Counted from the stretch's first letter, positions 1 through 6,406 are shown. The stretch is DNA of 8,593 bases from Candidatus Omnitrophota bacterium (GCA_028718845.1 JAQULA010000063.1:1-8593), one strand, 5' to 3'. Notes: a model not told the origin generated them from the letters alone. A program made the numbers and translations.

Positions 1-1095
1 CACTCCGGCGCACAATACAATCAGCCCCAGATTCGCGATCGTGGAATAGGCCAGGATCTTTTTGGCGTCGGACTGGCTGATCGCGATACAGGAGGCGATC
101 AAAAAGGTCAACCCGCCGATCAAAGCCAGCACCAGCCCCGGCAGGGTCCCCTCCAGCTGGGAGGCAAACCTAAGAATAATATAAACCCCGGCCTTTACCA
201 TCGTACTGGAATGCAACAGCGCGGAGACCGGCGTCGGCGCGACCATCGCCCCCAACAGCCACGATGAAAACGGAAACTGCGCGGATTTGATCAATCCCGC
301 GCAGCTTATCAGCGCGATCGGCAATAAGACCACGGCCTTGTTCCCGGTCATCAATGCGTCCAGCTCGATACTGCCGGTGGTGAAAAACAGGTACCCGATC
401 GCGATAATCAGCAGAAGACCGCCGAAAAGGTTGAATTCCAGCGCCCGGAAAGCATTGGCCACCGCCTCCGGATTTTTTTTATACCCGATAAGCAGGAACG
501 AACACACCGTGGTTATCTCCCAGAAGAAACAGAACCACAACAGATTGTTTGAAAACACGATGCCGAACATGGCCGATAAAAACACGAACATCTGCAGGAA
601 GAAAAATCTGCGGTTATCGGGCAATTCCCGGTGGAACTGCCGGTGAAAATCCTTCATATAGCCCATAGCGTAGACACAGATAAGGCTGCCGATAATGCCG
701 ACGACCGTGGTCATAATGATCGAAAGCTTATCGATAAAAATATTACTCACCGCATGCAGGCGGTTCCCGCAGGCAAATTCGAACCCGGCGGTCAACCCGA
801 CCTGACCGATCACCAGCCACAATGCCCATGGCCGCTTAAACCGCAGCGCCTGCCTGACGATGTAAACACCGAGGATAACTTCCACCGCGAGCATGGCCTT
901 ATCGATCAGCGCGGACCCGGCTTTAAAATAAACTATCTCATGGTGAAAATTCATCGCTAACAGCGCAACCGAACCGATACCCAGCCCGATCGCGCCCAAG
1001 GCCACTAACGCATTGCACACGGACACGCGCCGCGCCGCCGTCAATGCCAGGGCTATTACCAGGGGAAAAACGATAAGAAAAATCACTTCCTGCAT
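1..1095 (-). CDS. NuoL/MrpA/Ech-type proton-pumping membrane subunit, 3' truncated
   Basis: The frame runs open from an ATG at 1095 to the window edge, giving 365 visible residues and no stop. It is a very hydrophobic membrane protein of the complex I antiporter-like family, whose members move H+ or Na+ in complex I, Mrp antiporters and group 4 membrane-bound hydrogenases. Diagnostic signatures are FFWEITTVCSFLLIGY (Glu193 matches the conserved TM5 glutamate), KSAQFPFSSWLLGAM (Lys270 matches the TM7 lysine), APTPVSALLHSSTMVKAG (residues 286-303) and KILAYSTIANLGLI near the edge. The lysine in TMVKAG and the STIANLGLI wording look closer to MrpA- or hydrogenase-type subunits than to textbook NuoL, so the parent complex is uncertain. 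Family members usually have 500-650 residues, so about half is missing. A weak AAAGGT lies 7-10 nt before the ATG. It sits behind its own promoter and a long structured leader. Confidence 0.93.
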   Translation of the reverse strand, partial: MQEVIFLIVFPLVIALALTAARRVSVCNALVALGAIGLGIGSVALLAMNFHHEIVYFKAGSALIDKAMLAVEVILGVYIVRQALRFKRPWALWLVIGQVGLTAGFEFACGNRLHAVSNIFIDKLSIIMTTVVGIIGSLICVYAMGYMKDFHRQFHRELPDNRRFFFLQMFVFLSAMFGIVFSNNLLWFCFFWEITTVCSFLLIGYKKNPEAVANAFRALEFNLFGGLLLIIAIGYLFFTTGSIELDALMTGNKAVVLLPIALISCAGLIKSAQFPFSSWLLGAMVAPTPVSALLHSSTMVKAGVYIILRFASQLEGTLPGLVLALIGGLTFLIASCIAISQSDAKKILAYSTIANLGLIVLCAGV

Positions 1096-1130
1096 GCCAA
1101 ACCTTTTTTTTACCCTATATAAATAAAAAT

Positions 1131-1193
1131 CAGCGGACGAAATCTCCGGAGTGTCCTTATCCCCCGCCGGGGGGAATACTCCTTTATCCGCTG
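1131..1193 (-). ncRNA. Three-tier nested hairpin in leader (candidate cis-regulatory RNA)
   Basis: Three perfect helices nest inside one another. The outer one is CAGCGGA/TCCGCTG (1193-1187 with 1137-1131, 7 bp), the middle GGAGT/ACTCC (1182-1178 with 1152-1148, 5 bp), and the inner TCCCCC/GGGGGA (1175-1170 with 1165-1160, 6 bp) closed by a 4-nt loop. The internal loops are asymmetric (4/10 nt and 2/7 nt). The element is followed by ATTTTTATTT, so it might act as a terminator or as a ligand-sensing domain. The pairing is seen directly; the function is inferred. Confidence 0.45.
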
Positions 1194-1260
1194 GCACCCG
1201 GTCGCATCATTCTCCGGCCCGGGCCGGCCGGACTATAATTTTCCCGTACACACTGTAGTC

Positions 1261-1295
1261 TAAAAAGTCAAAAGACGTTCGATTGAACGCCTTTT
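1261..1295 (-). terminator. Terminator-like hairpin at start of leader
   Basis: An 11-bp stem AAAAGGCGTTC/GAACGTCTTTT with loop AATC is followed by GACTTTTTA. One pair is a G.U wobble in minus-strand RNA and would be an A.C mismatch on the other strand, so the minus orientation fits better. It lies about 30 nt after the predicted transcription start. It could attenuate the NuoL-like gene, or terminate readthrough from the ATPase gene. Confidence 0.5.
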
Positions 1296-1320
1296 ATTTG
1301 TATTCACCAACACGCCGTTG

Positions 1321-1335
1321 TGTTAGGAACTAACA
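1321..1335. promoter_or_regulatory. Inverted repeat over -10/start site, possible operator
   Basis: TGTTAG-GAA-CTAACA is a perfect 6-bp inverted repeat with a 3-nt spacer. It overlaps the -10 box and the predicted transcription start. A repressor dimer bound here would block the promoter. The bound protein is unknown, and a short RNA hairpin is an alternative reading. Confidence 0.35.
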
Positions 1336-1360
1336 TAGCACAACCCTCCGGCCTTGTCAA
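1332..1360 (-). promoter_or_regulatory. Sigma70-type promoter for the NuoL-like gene
   Basis: The minus strand reads TTGACA (1360-1355, perfect -35), a 17-nt spacer, then TATGTT (1337-1332, 4 of 6). TG stands two bases upstream of the -10, giving an extended -10. Transcription would begin near 1325. It lies between the ATPase stop and the NuoL-like start, so that gene is probably transcribed on its own. Confidence 0.6.
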
Positions 1361-1371
1361 GACCGGGAGGG
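1344..1371 (-). terminator. GC-rich hairpin after the ATPase gene, without U tract
   Basis: CCCTCCCGGTC and GGCCGGAGGG form a mostly paired stem with a bulge, 20 nt past the ATPase stop. No U run follows (GTTGTGC), so it is at best a weak terminator or a 3'-end stabiliser. It overlaps the -35 box of the next promoter. Confidence 0.3.
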
Positions 1372-1390
1372 CAGATTATCGGATGTGGGA

Positions 1391-3961
1391 TTAAAGCTCT
1401 TTTCCTGCCTCCGGAGACAACCGTTTGGCCAGCACCTTTACCAGTTCAAACCAGGCCAGGCTCAGACCCCCGCTGCCGAACACGATCAGGATATCTTTGG
1501 CGGATAAGATGGTAAAGTGAAACACATTCTGCAGCCAGGGAACATACATCACCGCAAAAAACGCGATAAATGCCCCGGTCACCACGGCACATAAAGCCTT
1601 ATTCTTGGCCGCGTTCATACTTAGAACACTTTTCGTCCAGGAGAGGTTGGTAATGATAACCATAATATTGGCAATCACCAGCACGGCAAAAGCCATGGTC
1701 CGGGCGGTACGTTCCCCCTTGCCCCCCTGAAGCGCCAGGGCAAACACGCTAAAAACAATAACCAATATGGCCAGCCCCTGCAACAGGCTCAGGATAAACG
1801 CCCGCTTATTGAACAACGAATCGCGCAGATCGCGCGGAGGCCGGTTCATGATATTGTTCTCTTCCGGGCAGGCCTCAAACACGACCGAGCAGGCCGGATC
1901 GATAATAAGTTCCAGAAAAGCGATATGCGCCGGCAACAACGCTATCGGCATCTGCAGCAATACCGGTAAAAACGACATACCCGCGATCGGCACATGAATG
2001 GCAAAAATATAGGCGATCGCCTTTTTTAAATTATCGAAAATTCTCCGGCCGAGCCTTACCGCGGTCACGATCGAAGAAAAATCGTCATTCAGCACCACCA
2101 GGGCCGAGGCCTCGCGGGCCACATCCGTTCCGCGTTCGCCCATGGCAATGCCGATATGCGCCGACTTTAATGCCGGCGCATCATTAACCCCGTCCCCGGT
2201 CATGGCCACCACGGCGCCGTTTGCTTTCAAAGCATCCACAATCGCCAGCTTTTGTTCCGGCACCACCCGCGCAAAAACACTGACATCCCCGATACGTTCC
2301 TTTAATACTGCCGGAGTCATTGCTTCCAGTTCCGGACCGGTTATGCATTGCCCGGGATTTTTCAACCCGATCTGTTCGGCGATATGCATAGCCGTACCGG
2401 GATAATCACCGGTAATCATAATTACCCGCATCCCGGCGGCATACGCTTCCCTGATCGCCGAGGGAACGGTCGCCCGGATCGGATCGATAAACCCAAGCAA
2501 GCCGAGAAATTCAAATACGAAATCATGCTGTTCTTCCGGTAAGGTCGTTTTCTTGAACGAAGCCTTGGCCACCCCCAGAACCCGCAGCCCTTTGTCGGCC
2601 ATTTCTTCGATGCAATGAGATAACCGCTGCTGGCGGTGTTCATTGAGATGGCACAGGTCGGCAATCGCCTCCGGAGAACCCTTGGCGGCAATAATAAAAT
2701 TGGTCTTATCCGGAGATTCCCAAACGTGGGACAAAGCCAATAATTGTTTTGAAAGCGGATACTCTTTCACCAACCGCCAATTATTGTGGATATGCTCGGA
2801 ACCCGATAAATAAAATTCGCCGGTCCTTTTTACTTCCTTCTCTATCGGGTCGAACGGATCTTTTTGGCTAGCTAAAATCGCGTATTCCAACAGGTCATGC
2901 GCGGCCTCCGGCAGCGACTTTTCTTTGCCGGTATCAATCGGATAATAATCCCCGCCTACACACAGCAGGGAAAGAGCCATGGTATTACAGGTCAGCGTTC
3001 CGGTCTTATCCGTGCATAATACCGTTGCCGCGCCCAGGGTTTCGATCGCCGGGGCCCTGCGGGTCAACACCTGGCTTTTCGAGATCCGCCAGGCCCCCAG
3101 GGTCAGAAATATCATCAAAACCACCGGAAATTCTTCCGGCAGCATGGCCATGCTTAAGGTCAATCCGGAAAGAATGCCCTCCAGCCAATTATGCCGGGTC
3201 AGCCCATACACCGTTACCACTAATAGGCAGAGGATTATCCCGACGATAGAAAAGTTGCGGACAATCTTCCCGGTTTCTTTCTGCAGCAGGGTATCTTCTT
3301 CGCGGATCTCCTGCAGGGCCTTACCGATCTTGCCCATCTCGGTCCGGATCCCGATCGCGGTCACTTTGGCCATGCCGCGGCCCTGGACGATCAGGGTCCC
3401 GGAATATATATATGGCAGGTCATCCCCGCCCGGACGCTTTGCCGCTTCCTTGCCGTCCCATTCGGTTTTACGCACCGCTACCGATTCTCCGGTCAAAAGC
3501 GACTCATCAACGGACAAATTAGAACAGGACAACACCACGGCGTCCGCCGGCACACGGTCCCCCTCCTTAAGAATAAGGATATCGTCCAGGACGACCTCCC
3601 TGCCGGCGATCCGTTTTTGCGCCCCGCCCCGGATAACCAAAGCGCGCGGACTGGACAAATCGCGTAATGCCTCCAGGGTCCGTTCCGTTTTGCGTTCCTG
3701 ATATAAAGTTATCCCGATCACCACCACCACAAACGAAAGCAGCATGCATCCGTCCTGCGCTTCGCCCAAGAAAAAATAAATCGAGCCGCAGCCGAGCAGC
3801 AGCAACAGCATCGGTTCTTTAAGAACATGCAGCAGGATAACAAAACCGGTGCGTTTCTTTTGCGACGGAAGCTCGTTGTACCCGTACTGCTTGAACCGCG
3901 CCTGCACCTGTTCGGGGGAAAGTCCGGTTATATTTTCGGTTGCGGTATTAATACCTGGCAT
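1391..3961 (-). CDS. P-type cation-transporting ATPase (P2-like, PEEFP subfamily)
   Basis: This 856-residue inner-membrane pump couples ATP hydrolysis to cation transport. All P-type landmarks are present and in order: an N-terminal cation-ATPase domain with LSPEQVQ.R...YG.NEL (14-31), TGES (157-160, dephosphorylation), PEEFP in TM4 (275-279), DKTGT with phosphorylated Asp318, KGSPE (427-431, nucleotide binding), DPIR (493-496), TGD (517-519), and TGDGVNDAPAL (588-598, Mg2+ site). A C-terminal bundle of membrane helices follows, giving full family length. TM6 carries ELIIDPACS, where Asp688 corresponds to SERCA Asp800. TM5 reads FAIHVPIAG where Ca2+ pumps have SNVGE, so the classical Ca2+ site I ligands are missing and the ion cannot be assigned. 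The start at 3961 is supported by AGGA 6-9 nt upstream and by the conserved N-terminus. The gene has its own promoter and structured leader. Confidence 0.95.
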   Translation of the reverse strand: MPGINTATENITGLSPEQVQARFKQYGYNELPSQKKRTGFVILLHVLKEPMLLLLLGCGSIYFFLGEAQDGCMLLSFVVVVIGITLYQERKTERTLEALRDLSSPRALVIRGGAQKRIAGREVVLDDILILKEGDRVPADAVVLSCSNLSVDESLLTGESVAVRKTEWDGKEAAKRPGGDDLPYIYSGTLIVQGRGMAKVTAIGIRTEMGKIGKALQEIREEDTLLQKETGKIVRNFSIVGIILCLLVVTVYGLTRHNWLEGILSGLTLSMAMLPEEFPVVLMIFLTLGAWRISKSQVLTRRAPAIETLGAATVLCTDKTGTLTCNTMALSLLCVGGDYYPIDTGKEKSLPEAAHDLLEYAILASQKDPFDPIEKEVKRTGEFYLSGSEHIHNNWRLVKEYPLSKQLLALSHVWESPDKTNFIIAAKGSPEAIADLCHLNEHRQQRLSHCIEEMADKGLRVLGVAKASFKKTTLPEEQHDFVFEFLGLLGFIDPIRATVPSAIREAYAAGMRVIMITGDYPGTAMHIAEQIGLKNPGQCITGPELEAMTPAVLKERIGDVSVFARVVPEQKLAIVDALKANGAVVAMTGDGVNDAPALKSAHIGIAMGERGTDVAREASALVVLNDDFSSIVTAVRLGRRIFDNLKKAIAYIFAIHVPIAGMSFLPVLLQMPIALLPAHIAFLELIIDPACSVVFEACPEENNIMNRPPRDLRDSLFNKRAFILSLLQGLAILVIVFSVFALALQGGKGERTARTMAFAVLVIANIMVIITNLSWTKSVLSMNAAKNKALCAVVTGAFIAFFAVMYVPWLQNVFHFTILSAKDILIVFGSGGLSLAWFELVKVLAKRLSPEAGKEL

Positions 3962-4114
3962 CTATTCCTGTCCTCTTACTGATTCAGCCGGTTCCGGATA
4001 TAAAAAAGAAGAGCTCTTTTCTCATTTTATTGCGTCGGGCTATATCCATCAGGAAGTCCCGTAGCATACGCTACTGCCAACATTACGGCCCGGCATGAGA
4101 ACCTGCTCTTCCTT
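3962..4114 (-). promoter_or_regulatory. Structured 5' leader of the ATPase gene (orphan riboswitch candidate)
   Basis: The predicted transcript starts just ahead of a set of nested helices. P1a is GAAGAGC/GCTCTTC (4111-4105 with 4014-4008, 7 bp). P1b is TTCTCAT/ATGAGAA (4101-4095 with 4025-4019, 7 bp). P2 is CGGGC/GCCCG (4092-4088 with 4040-4036, 5 bp). Inside lies a perfect GTAGC-GTAT-GCTAC hairpin (4074-4061). P1a's 3' arm runs into TTTTTT (4007-4002), so forming P1 could terminate transcription before the pump is made. I compared it from memory with M-box, yybP-ykoY, fluoride, guanidine and TPP consensus motifs and found no match. Helices are seen; the sensing role is inferred. Confidence 0.5.
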
Positions 4115-4120
4115 AAAAAT

Positions 4121-4148
4121 ACTATAACGTATCTATTGTTTAAGTCAA
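4121..4148 (-). promoter_or_regulatory. Sigma70-type promoter for the ATPase gene
   Basis: The minus strand reads TTGACT (4148-4143, 5 of 6), a 16-nt spacer, then TATAGT (4126-4121, 5 of 6). An A/T-rich palindrome ATAAATTTAT (4148-4157) adjoins the -35 and could act as an UP element. The start would fall near 4114, directly before the first helix of the leader. Confidence 0.65.
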
Positions 4149-4200
4149 TAAATTTATGGCGCGACTCCCGAAAAACTCGTCCGCGGATAAGCGGGGGCCG

Positions 4201-4240
4201 GGCAAAAAACAAAACCCCGGGGGATTAACCCCGGGGTTTT
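4201..4240 (-). terminator. Strong intrinsic terminator after glnK
   Basis: A perfect 12-bp stem AAAACCCCGGGG/CCCCGGGGTTTT (4240-4229 with 4222-4211, loop 6 nt) is followed on the minus strand by GTTTTTT. It sits about 65 nt past the glnK stop and separates the amt-glnK unit from the ATPase promoter. Confidence 0.9.
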
Positions 4241-4305
4241 AAGGCACCGGCAGACTCCTCTGCGCGCAAGCATACACCCTGGCCCATCGTTATTCAGGGC
4301 CCGGA

Positions 4306-4644
4306 TCAAACGGCGCATTCCCCTTTCTCCCGGGTGCGGATCCTTACCACATTATCGACCGGATAAATGAATATCTTGCCGTCGCCGATTTCCCCGGTCT
4401 TGGCGATATCGGTAATCAACTGCACAATCCGGTCCACATCCGTGTCCTTGGCGATAATTTCGATCTTTATCTTCGGGATAAAATTTAATTTGTACTCCCG
4501 GCCCCGGAACTGTTCGCTTATTCCTTTCTGCCGGCCGTGTCCTTCGATATGCGTAACCATCATCCCGGGGCAACCGAACTTCTCCAATTCATCGGTAACG
4601 TCTTGCAGCTTCTCCACGCGTATAACCGCTTCGATCTTTTTCAT
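4306..4644 (-). CDS. glnK: PII nitrogen regulatory protein
   Basis: This 112-residue cytoplasmic PII protein has the exact GlnB/GlnK length. PII trimers read 2-oxoglutarate, ATP and ADP, and GlnK types plug the Amt channel when nitrogen is plentiful. Visible features are MKKIEAVIRVEKL at the N-terminus, GRQKG (37-41), the T-loop with Tyr51 in RGREY (the uridylylation site in proteobacteria), TGEIGDGKIF (83-92, B-loop with Lys90) and RIRT (101-104, C-loop). Position 46 is Phe where E. coli GlnB has Tyr. An upstream ATG at 4689 is rejected: it would add 15 non-homologous residues that begin inside a hairpin, whereas the ATG at 4644 has GGAG 9-12 nt upstream and starts the conserved domain. It follows amt by 75 nt and is probably cotranscribed. 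The conserved Tyr51 permits but does not prove covalent control. Confidence 0.95.
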   Translation of the reverse strand: MKKIEAVIRVEKLQDVTDELEKFGCPGMMVTHIEGHGRQKGISEQFRGREYKLNFIPKIKIEIIAKDTDVDRIVQLITDIAKTGEIGDGKIFIYPVDNVVRIRTREKGECAV

Positions 4645-4671
4645 CGCTTTGTCTCCTTTATCCTTATTATA

Positions 4672-4703
4672 CCTCCTGCCCGCGTTCATGCGCGGACAGG
4701 AGG
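4672..4703 (-). promoter_or_regulatory. Intercistronic hairpin between amt and glnK
   Basis: CCTCCTGTCCGCG and CGCGGGCAGGAGG form a 13-bp stem with one G.U wobble and a CATGAA loop. It starts about 17 nt past the amt stop and no U run follows (TATAATAAGG). That argues for an mRNA stabiliser or processing site adjusting the amt:glnK ratio rather than a full terminator. Confidence 0.6.
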
Positions 4704-4719
4704 ATAACTACCGCCCTGT

Positions 4720-6078
4720 TTAATTATTGAAAGTGTAAAAGTTAGGATATGCCGGGGTTCCATGCTCATCAATATCCAGCCCTTTAATTTCTTCATGCGG
4801 CAACACCCGGATCCCAAACCACTTGTCCAGAGACTTGAAGATGATCAATCCCAGGCCAAACGCCCAGGCCGCGCAAACCAGCGCACCGATGACCTGCGCG
4901 ATCAGCTGCCCGGCCCCTCCGCCGTAAAATAACCCGGTTACCAGCGGCCCGTCGGTAGTTCCCAGGCCGTAAGTACCATCGGCGAATAATCCGACGCTAA
5001 TAAGACCCCAGAAGCCGTTTATACCGTGGACACTCACCGCTCCTACCGGATCATCCACGCCTCGATTTTCCCAAAAATACACGCTCAGCACAACCAATAC
5101 TCCGGCGATCGCGCCGATAACCACCGCGGCCCATGCTTCAACCCAGGCGCATGGCGCGGTAATCGCCACCAGTCCGGCCAAACAACCATTGAGCATCATA
5201 CCCACGTCCCATTTCTTCGTCTTGGCAAACACCAGCAGTATAGCTACGGCTGCGCCGGCGGCGGCGGCTAAATTGGTATTTACCGCAATAACCGCGATTC
5301 TCAATTGATGCGCCGAAAATGTTGACCCGGGGTTAAACCCGAACCAGCCGAACCAGAGAATAAACGTACCCAGGGCCGCCAAAACCATACTGTGGCCGGG
5401 AATCGCTTTCGGCTTGCCGTCCTTGCCGAATTTTCCGAACCGCGGTCCAAGTACTATCGCTCCGGCCAAACCGACAAATCCACCGATAGTATGAACCACC
5501 CCGGAACCGGCAAAATCGATATGCCCCAAACCGAACGGGATCTTGGCCAGCCAGCCGCCGCCCCAAACCCAATGCCCGTAAATCGGATAAACTATCGCCG
5601 AAACCGCAAGGCTGTAAAGAAAATAGGCCTTGAATTTTAACCGTTCCGCGACCGCTCCGGAAACAATGGTCGCGGCAGTGCCGGCAAACACCAACTGCCA
5701 GAAGAACAGCAAATACTTTCCGACATCGTAACTATCTCCGTGTAAAAACCAGCCGGAAGTACCGATTATTCCCATATAATCCTTTCCCATCATGAACGCG
5801 AAACCAAATGCCATGAATATCAGTGAAGCCACCACGAAATCAATTGCGTTTTTGGCCATCAGGTTGGTCGCGTTCTTAGCGCGGCAAAACCCGGCTTCCA
5901 CCATGGCAAACCCGGCCTGCATGAAAAAAACCAGAAATCCGCACACCAGAATCCAGACATAATCTATCGGCGCCTGCGGATTTGCCGCCAGCGTTTCCGC
6001 CCCGCCCGGATCCTGGGCAAAACACAACGTACTGCCGGCCAATATTATCGCCAACAACCACAAGCCTATCTTTCGCAT
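4720..6078 (-). CDS. amt: Ammonium transporter, Amt family
   Basis: This 452-residue trimeric inner-membrane channel for ammonium has a cleavable-looking signal peptide (residues 1-21, ending CFA) and then about 11 membrane helices. Key residues align with E. coli AmtB: Trp172 (W148, HWVWGGG), Asp188 (D160, HIDFAG), the pore histidines His196 (H168, VVH) and His351 (H318, SVHGINGFWG), and Phe248 and Ser252 (F215 and S219, WFGFNPGS). The family segment FAGTAATIVSGAVAERLKF covers 131-149. The C-terminal tail GLDIDEHGTPAYP is the region that contacts PII. Start is set by GGAGG 6-10 nt upstream of ATG 6078 and by the signal peptide. glnK follows on the same strand, the reverse of the E. coli glnK-amtB order. 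I found no convincing sigma54 or sigma70 promoter; the leader ends in two terminator-like hairpins. Confidence 0.97.
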   Translation of the reverse strand: MRKIGLWLLAIILAGSTLCFAQDPGGAETLAANPQAPIDYVWILVCGFLVFFMQAGFAMVEAGFCRAKNATNLMAKNAIDFVVASLIFMAFGFAFMMGKDYMGIIGTSGWFLHGDSYDVGKYLLFFWQLVFAGTAATIVSGAVAERLKFKAYFLYSLAVSAIVYPIYGHWVWGGGWLAKIPFGLGHIDFAGSGVVHTIGGFVGLAGAIVLGPRFGKFGKDGKPKAIPGHSMVLAALGTFILWFGWFGFNPGSTFSAHQLRIAVIAVNTNLAAAAGAAVAILLVFAKTKKWDVGMMLNGCLAGLVAITAPCAWVEAWAAVVIGAIAGVLVVLSVYFWENRGVDDPVGAVSVHGINGFWGLISVGLFADGTYGLGTTDGPLVTGLFYGGGAGQLIAQVIGALVCAAWAFGLGLIIFKSLDKWFGIRVLPHEEIKGLDIDEHGTPAYPNFYTFNN

Positions 6079-6102
6079 ACTCCCTCCTTTTTTTATCCCA
6101 AT

Positions 6103-6145
6103 AAAAAAGCGCCGTTATAATCCCACTCCGGATTACAAGACGCCT
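6103..6145 (-). terminator. Leader-proximal intrinsic terminator just before amt
   Basis: A 9-bp stem (6138-6130 with 6123-6115, one G.U wobble) closes a GGAGTG loop. It is extended by a 3-bp GCG/CGC helix below an internal loop, then TTTTTT (6108-6103). It ends about 25 nt before the amt start, so it would block amt itself unless opened. This placement suggests attenuation rather than ending an upstream gene. Confidence 0.6.
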
Positions 6146-6153
6146 GTGTCTGC

Positions 6154-6183
6154 AAAAAAAACAGCGTTCTATATATAGAACGC
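6154..6183 (-). terminator. Intrinsic terminator upstream of amt
   Basis: A perfect 8-bp stem GCGTTCTA/TAGAACGC with loop TATA (6183-6164) is followed by TG and eight T residues (6161-6154). It could end the methyltransferase-carrier-anhydrase transcript, end a small RNA from 6183-6449, or act in tandem with the next hairpin to attenuate amt. Its AGGCGTTC arm resembles the hairpin at 1270-1295. Confidence 0.75.
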
Positions 6184-6289
6184 CTATGTTCAACTATCCC
6201 ACGTCACTGTGTGTTACATTATTACAAGTAAAAAAGAGTCTCTTCTGGTAACTGATTTTTGTCTACGGCTGGACTGCCCCGTGCGCTTA

Positions 6290-6373
6290 GGCTGCGAAAC
6301 GTTTTCCGGAATCGACACGCTCAACCGCTTCGGCAGCCACTCCGGGACATTGCACATGCATATTATGCCCGGA
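6290..6373 (-). ncRNA. Pair of strong adjacent hairpins in the gap before amt (candidate RNA)
   Basis: The first hairpin (6373-6341) pairs TCCGGG-CAT with ATG-TCCCGGA, 9 bp with one bulged base. The second (6338-6290) pairs GGCTGC-GAAGCG with CGTTTCGCAGCC, 12 bp with one bulge and one G.U wobble that is paired only in minus-strand RNA. Two bases separate them. A second TCCCGGA copy (6397-6391) can pair with the same TCCGGG arm, so two alternative folds exist. Overlapping short frames on both strands (for example 6209-6415 on plus) have no recognisable homology, although a small protein cannot be excluded. Confidence 0.4.
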
Positions 6374-6406
6374 CTCCGCTTCTCTAAAAATCCGGGATTT
6401 GTACTT

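Larger units (their letters stand above)
1096..1325 (-). promoter_or_regulatory. Long structured 5' leader of the NuoL-like gene
   Basis: About 230 nt separate the predicted start of transcription (near 1325) from the ATG. No convincing ORF lies here. In transcript order it holds a U-tailed hairpin (1295-1270), a 5-bp pairing GACTA/TAGTC (1260-1256 with 1235-1231), a very GC-rich run able to fold as CCGGCC/GGCCGG (1231-1214), and a nested three-helix element (1193-1131). An A/U-rich stretch then leads to the ATG. Such a layout fits a riboswitch or other cis-acting RNA, but I cannot match it to a known class by eye. Confidence 0.5.
6079..6289 (-). other. Remainder of the gap before amt
   Basis: Besides the two terminators, this part carries a weak AGAAGA-GAC-TCTTTT hairpin followed by TT (about 6248-6232) and an A/T-rich segment TTGTAATAATGTAAC with no matching -35 box. 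A GGAGG ribosome site lies 6-10 nt before amt. I found no GG-N10-GC sigma54 promoter, which would be a usual expectation for amt-glnK in proteobacteria. Confidence 0.4.

Noticed and set aside
287..960. Two plus-strand open frames in the first kilobase
   Set aside because: The minus strand encodes a clear NuoL-like protein across the whole stretch (1-1095), with family motifs in order. The plus frames are shadows.
2979..3701. Long plus-strand open frame of 240 codons
   Set aside because: It lies entirely opposite the P-type ATPase gene, has no recognisable domain, and has the composition of an antisense shadow. The ATPase frame has all catalytic motifs.
4645..4689. Longer glnK start at 4689
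   Set aside because: The extra 15 residues do not belong to the PII family and would begin inside the intercistronic hairpin. The ATG at 4644 has a good GGAG site.
6290..6345. tRNA-Ser-like stretch starting GGAGTGGCTGCCGAAGCGG
   Set aside because: The acceptor and D-arm resemble tRNA-Ser, but no anticodon stem, no T-arm and no matching 3' acceptor strand could be found.
6361..6395. RNase P RNA-like GGAGTCCGGGC
   Set aside because: Only a short fragment resembles the 5' conserved motif. The remaining conserved blocks and the expected length are absent.
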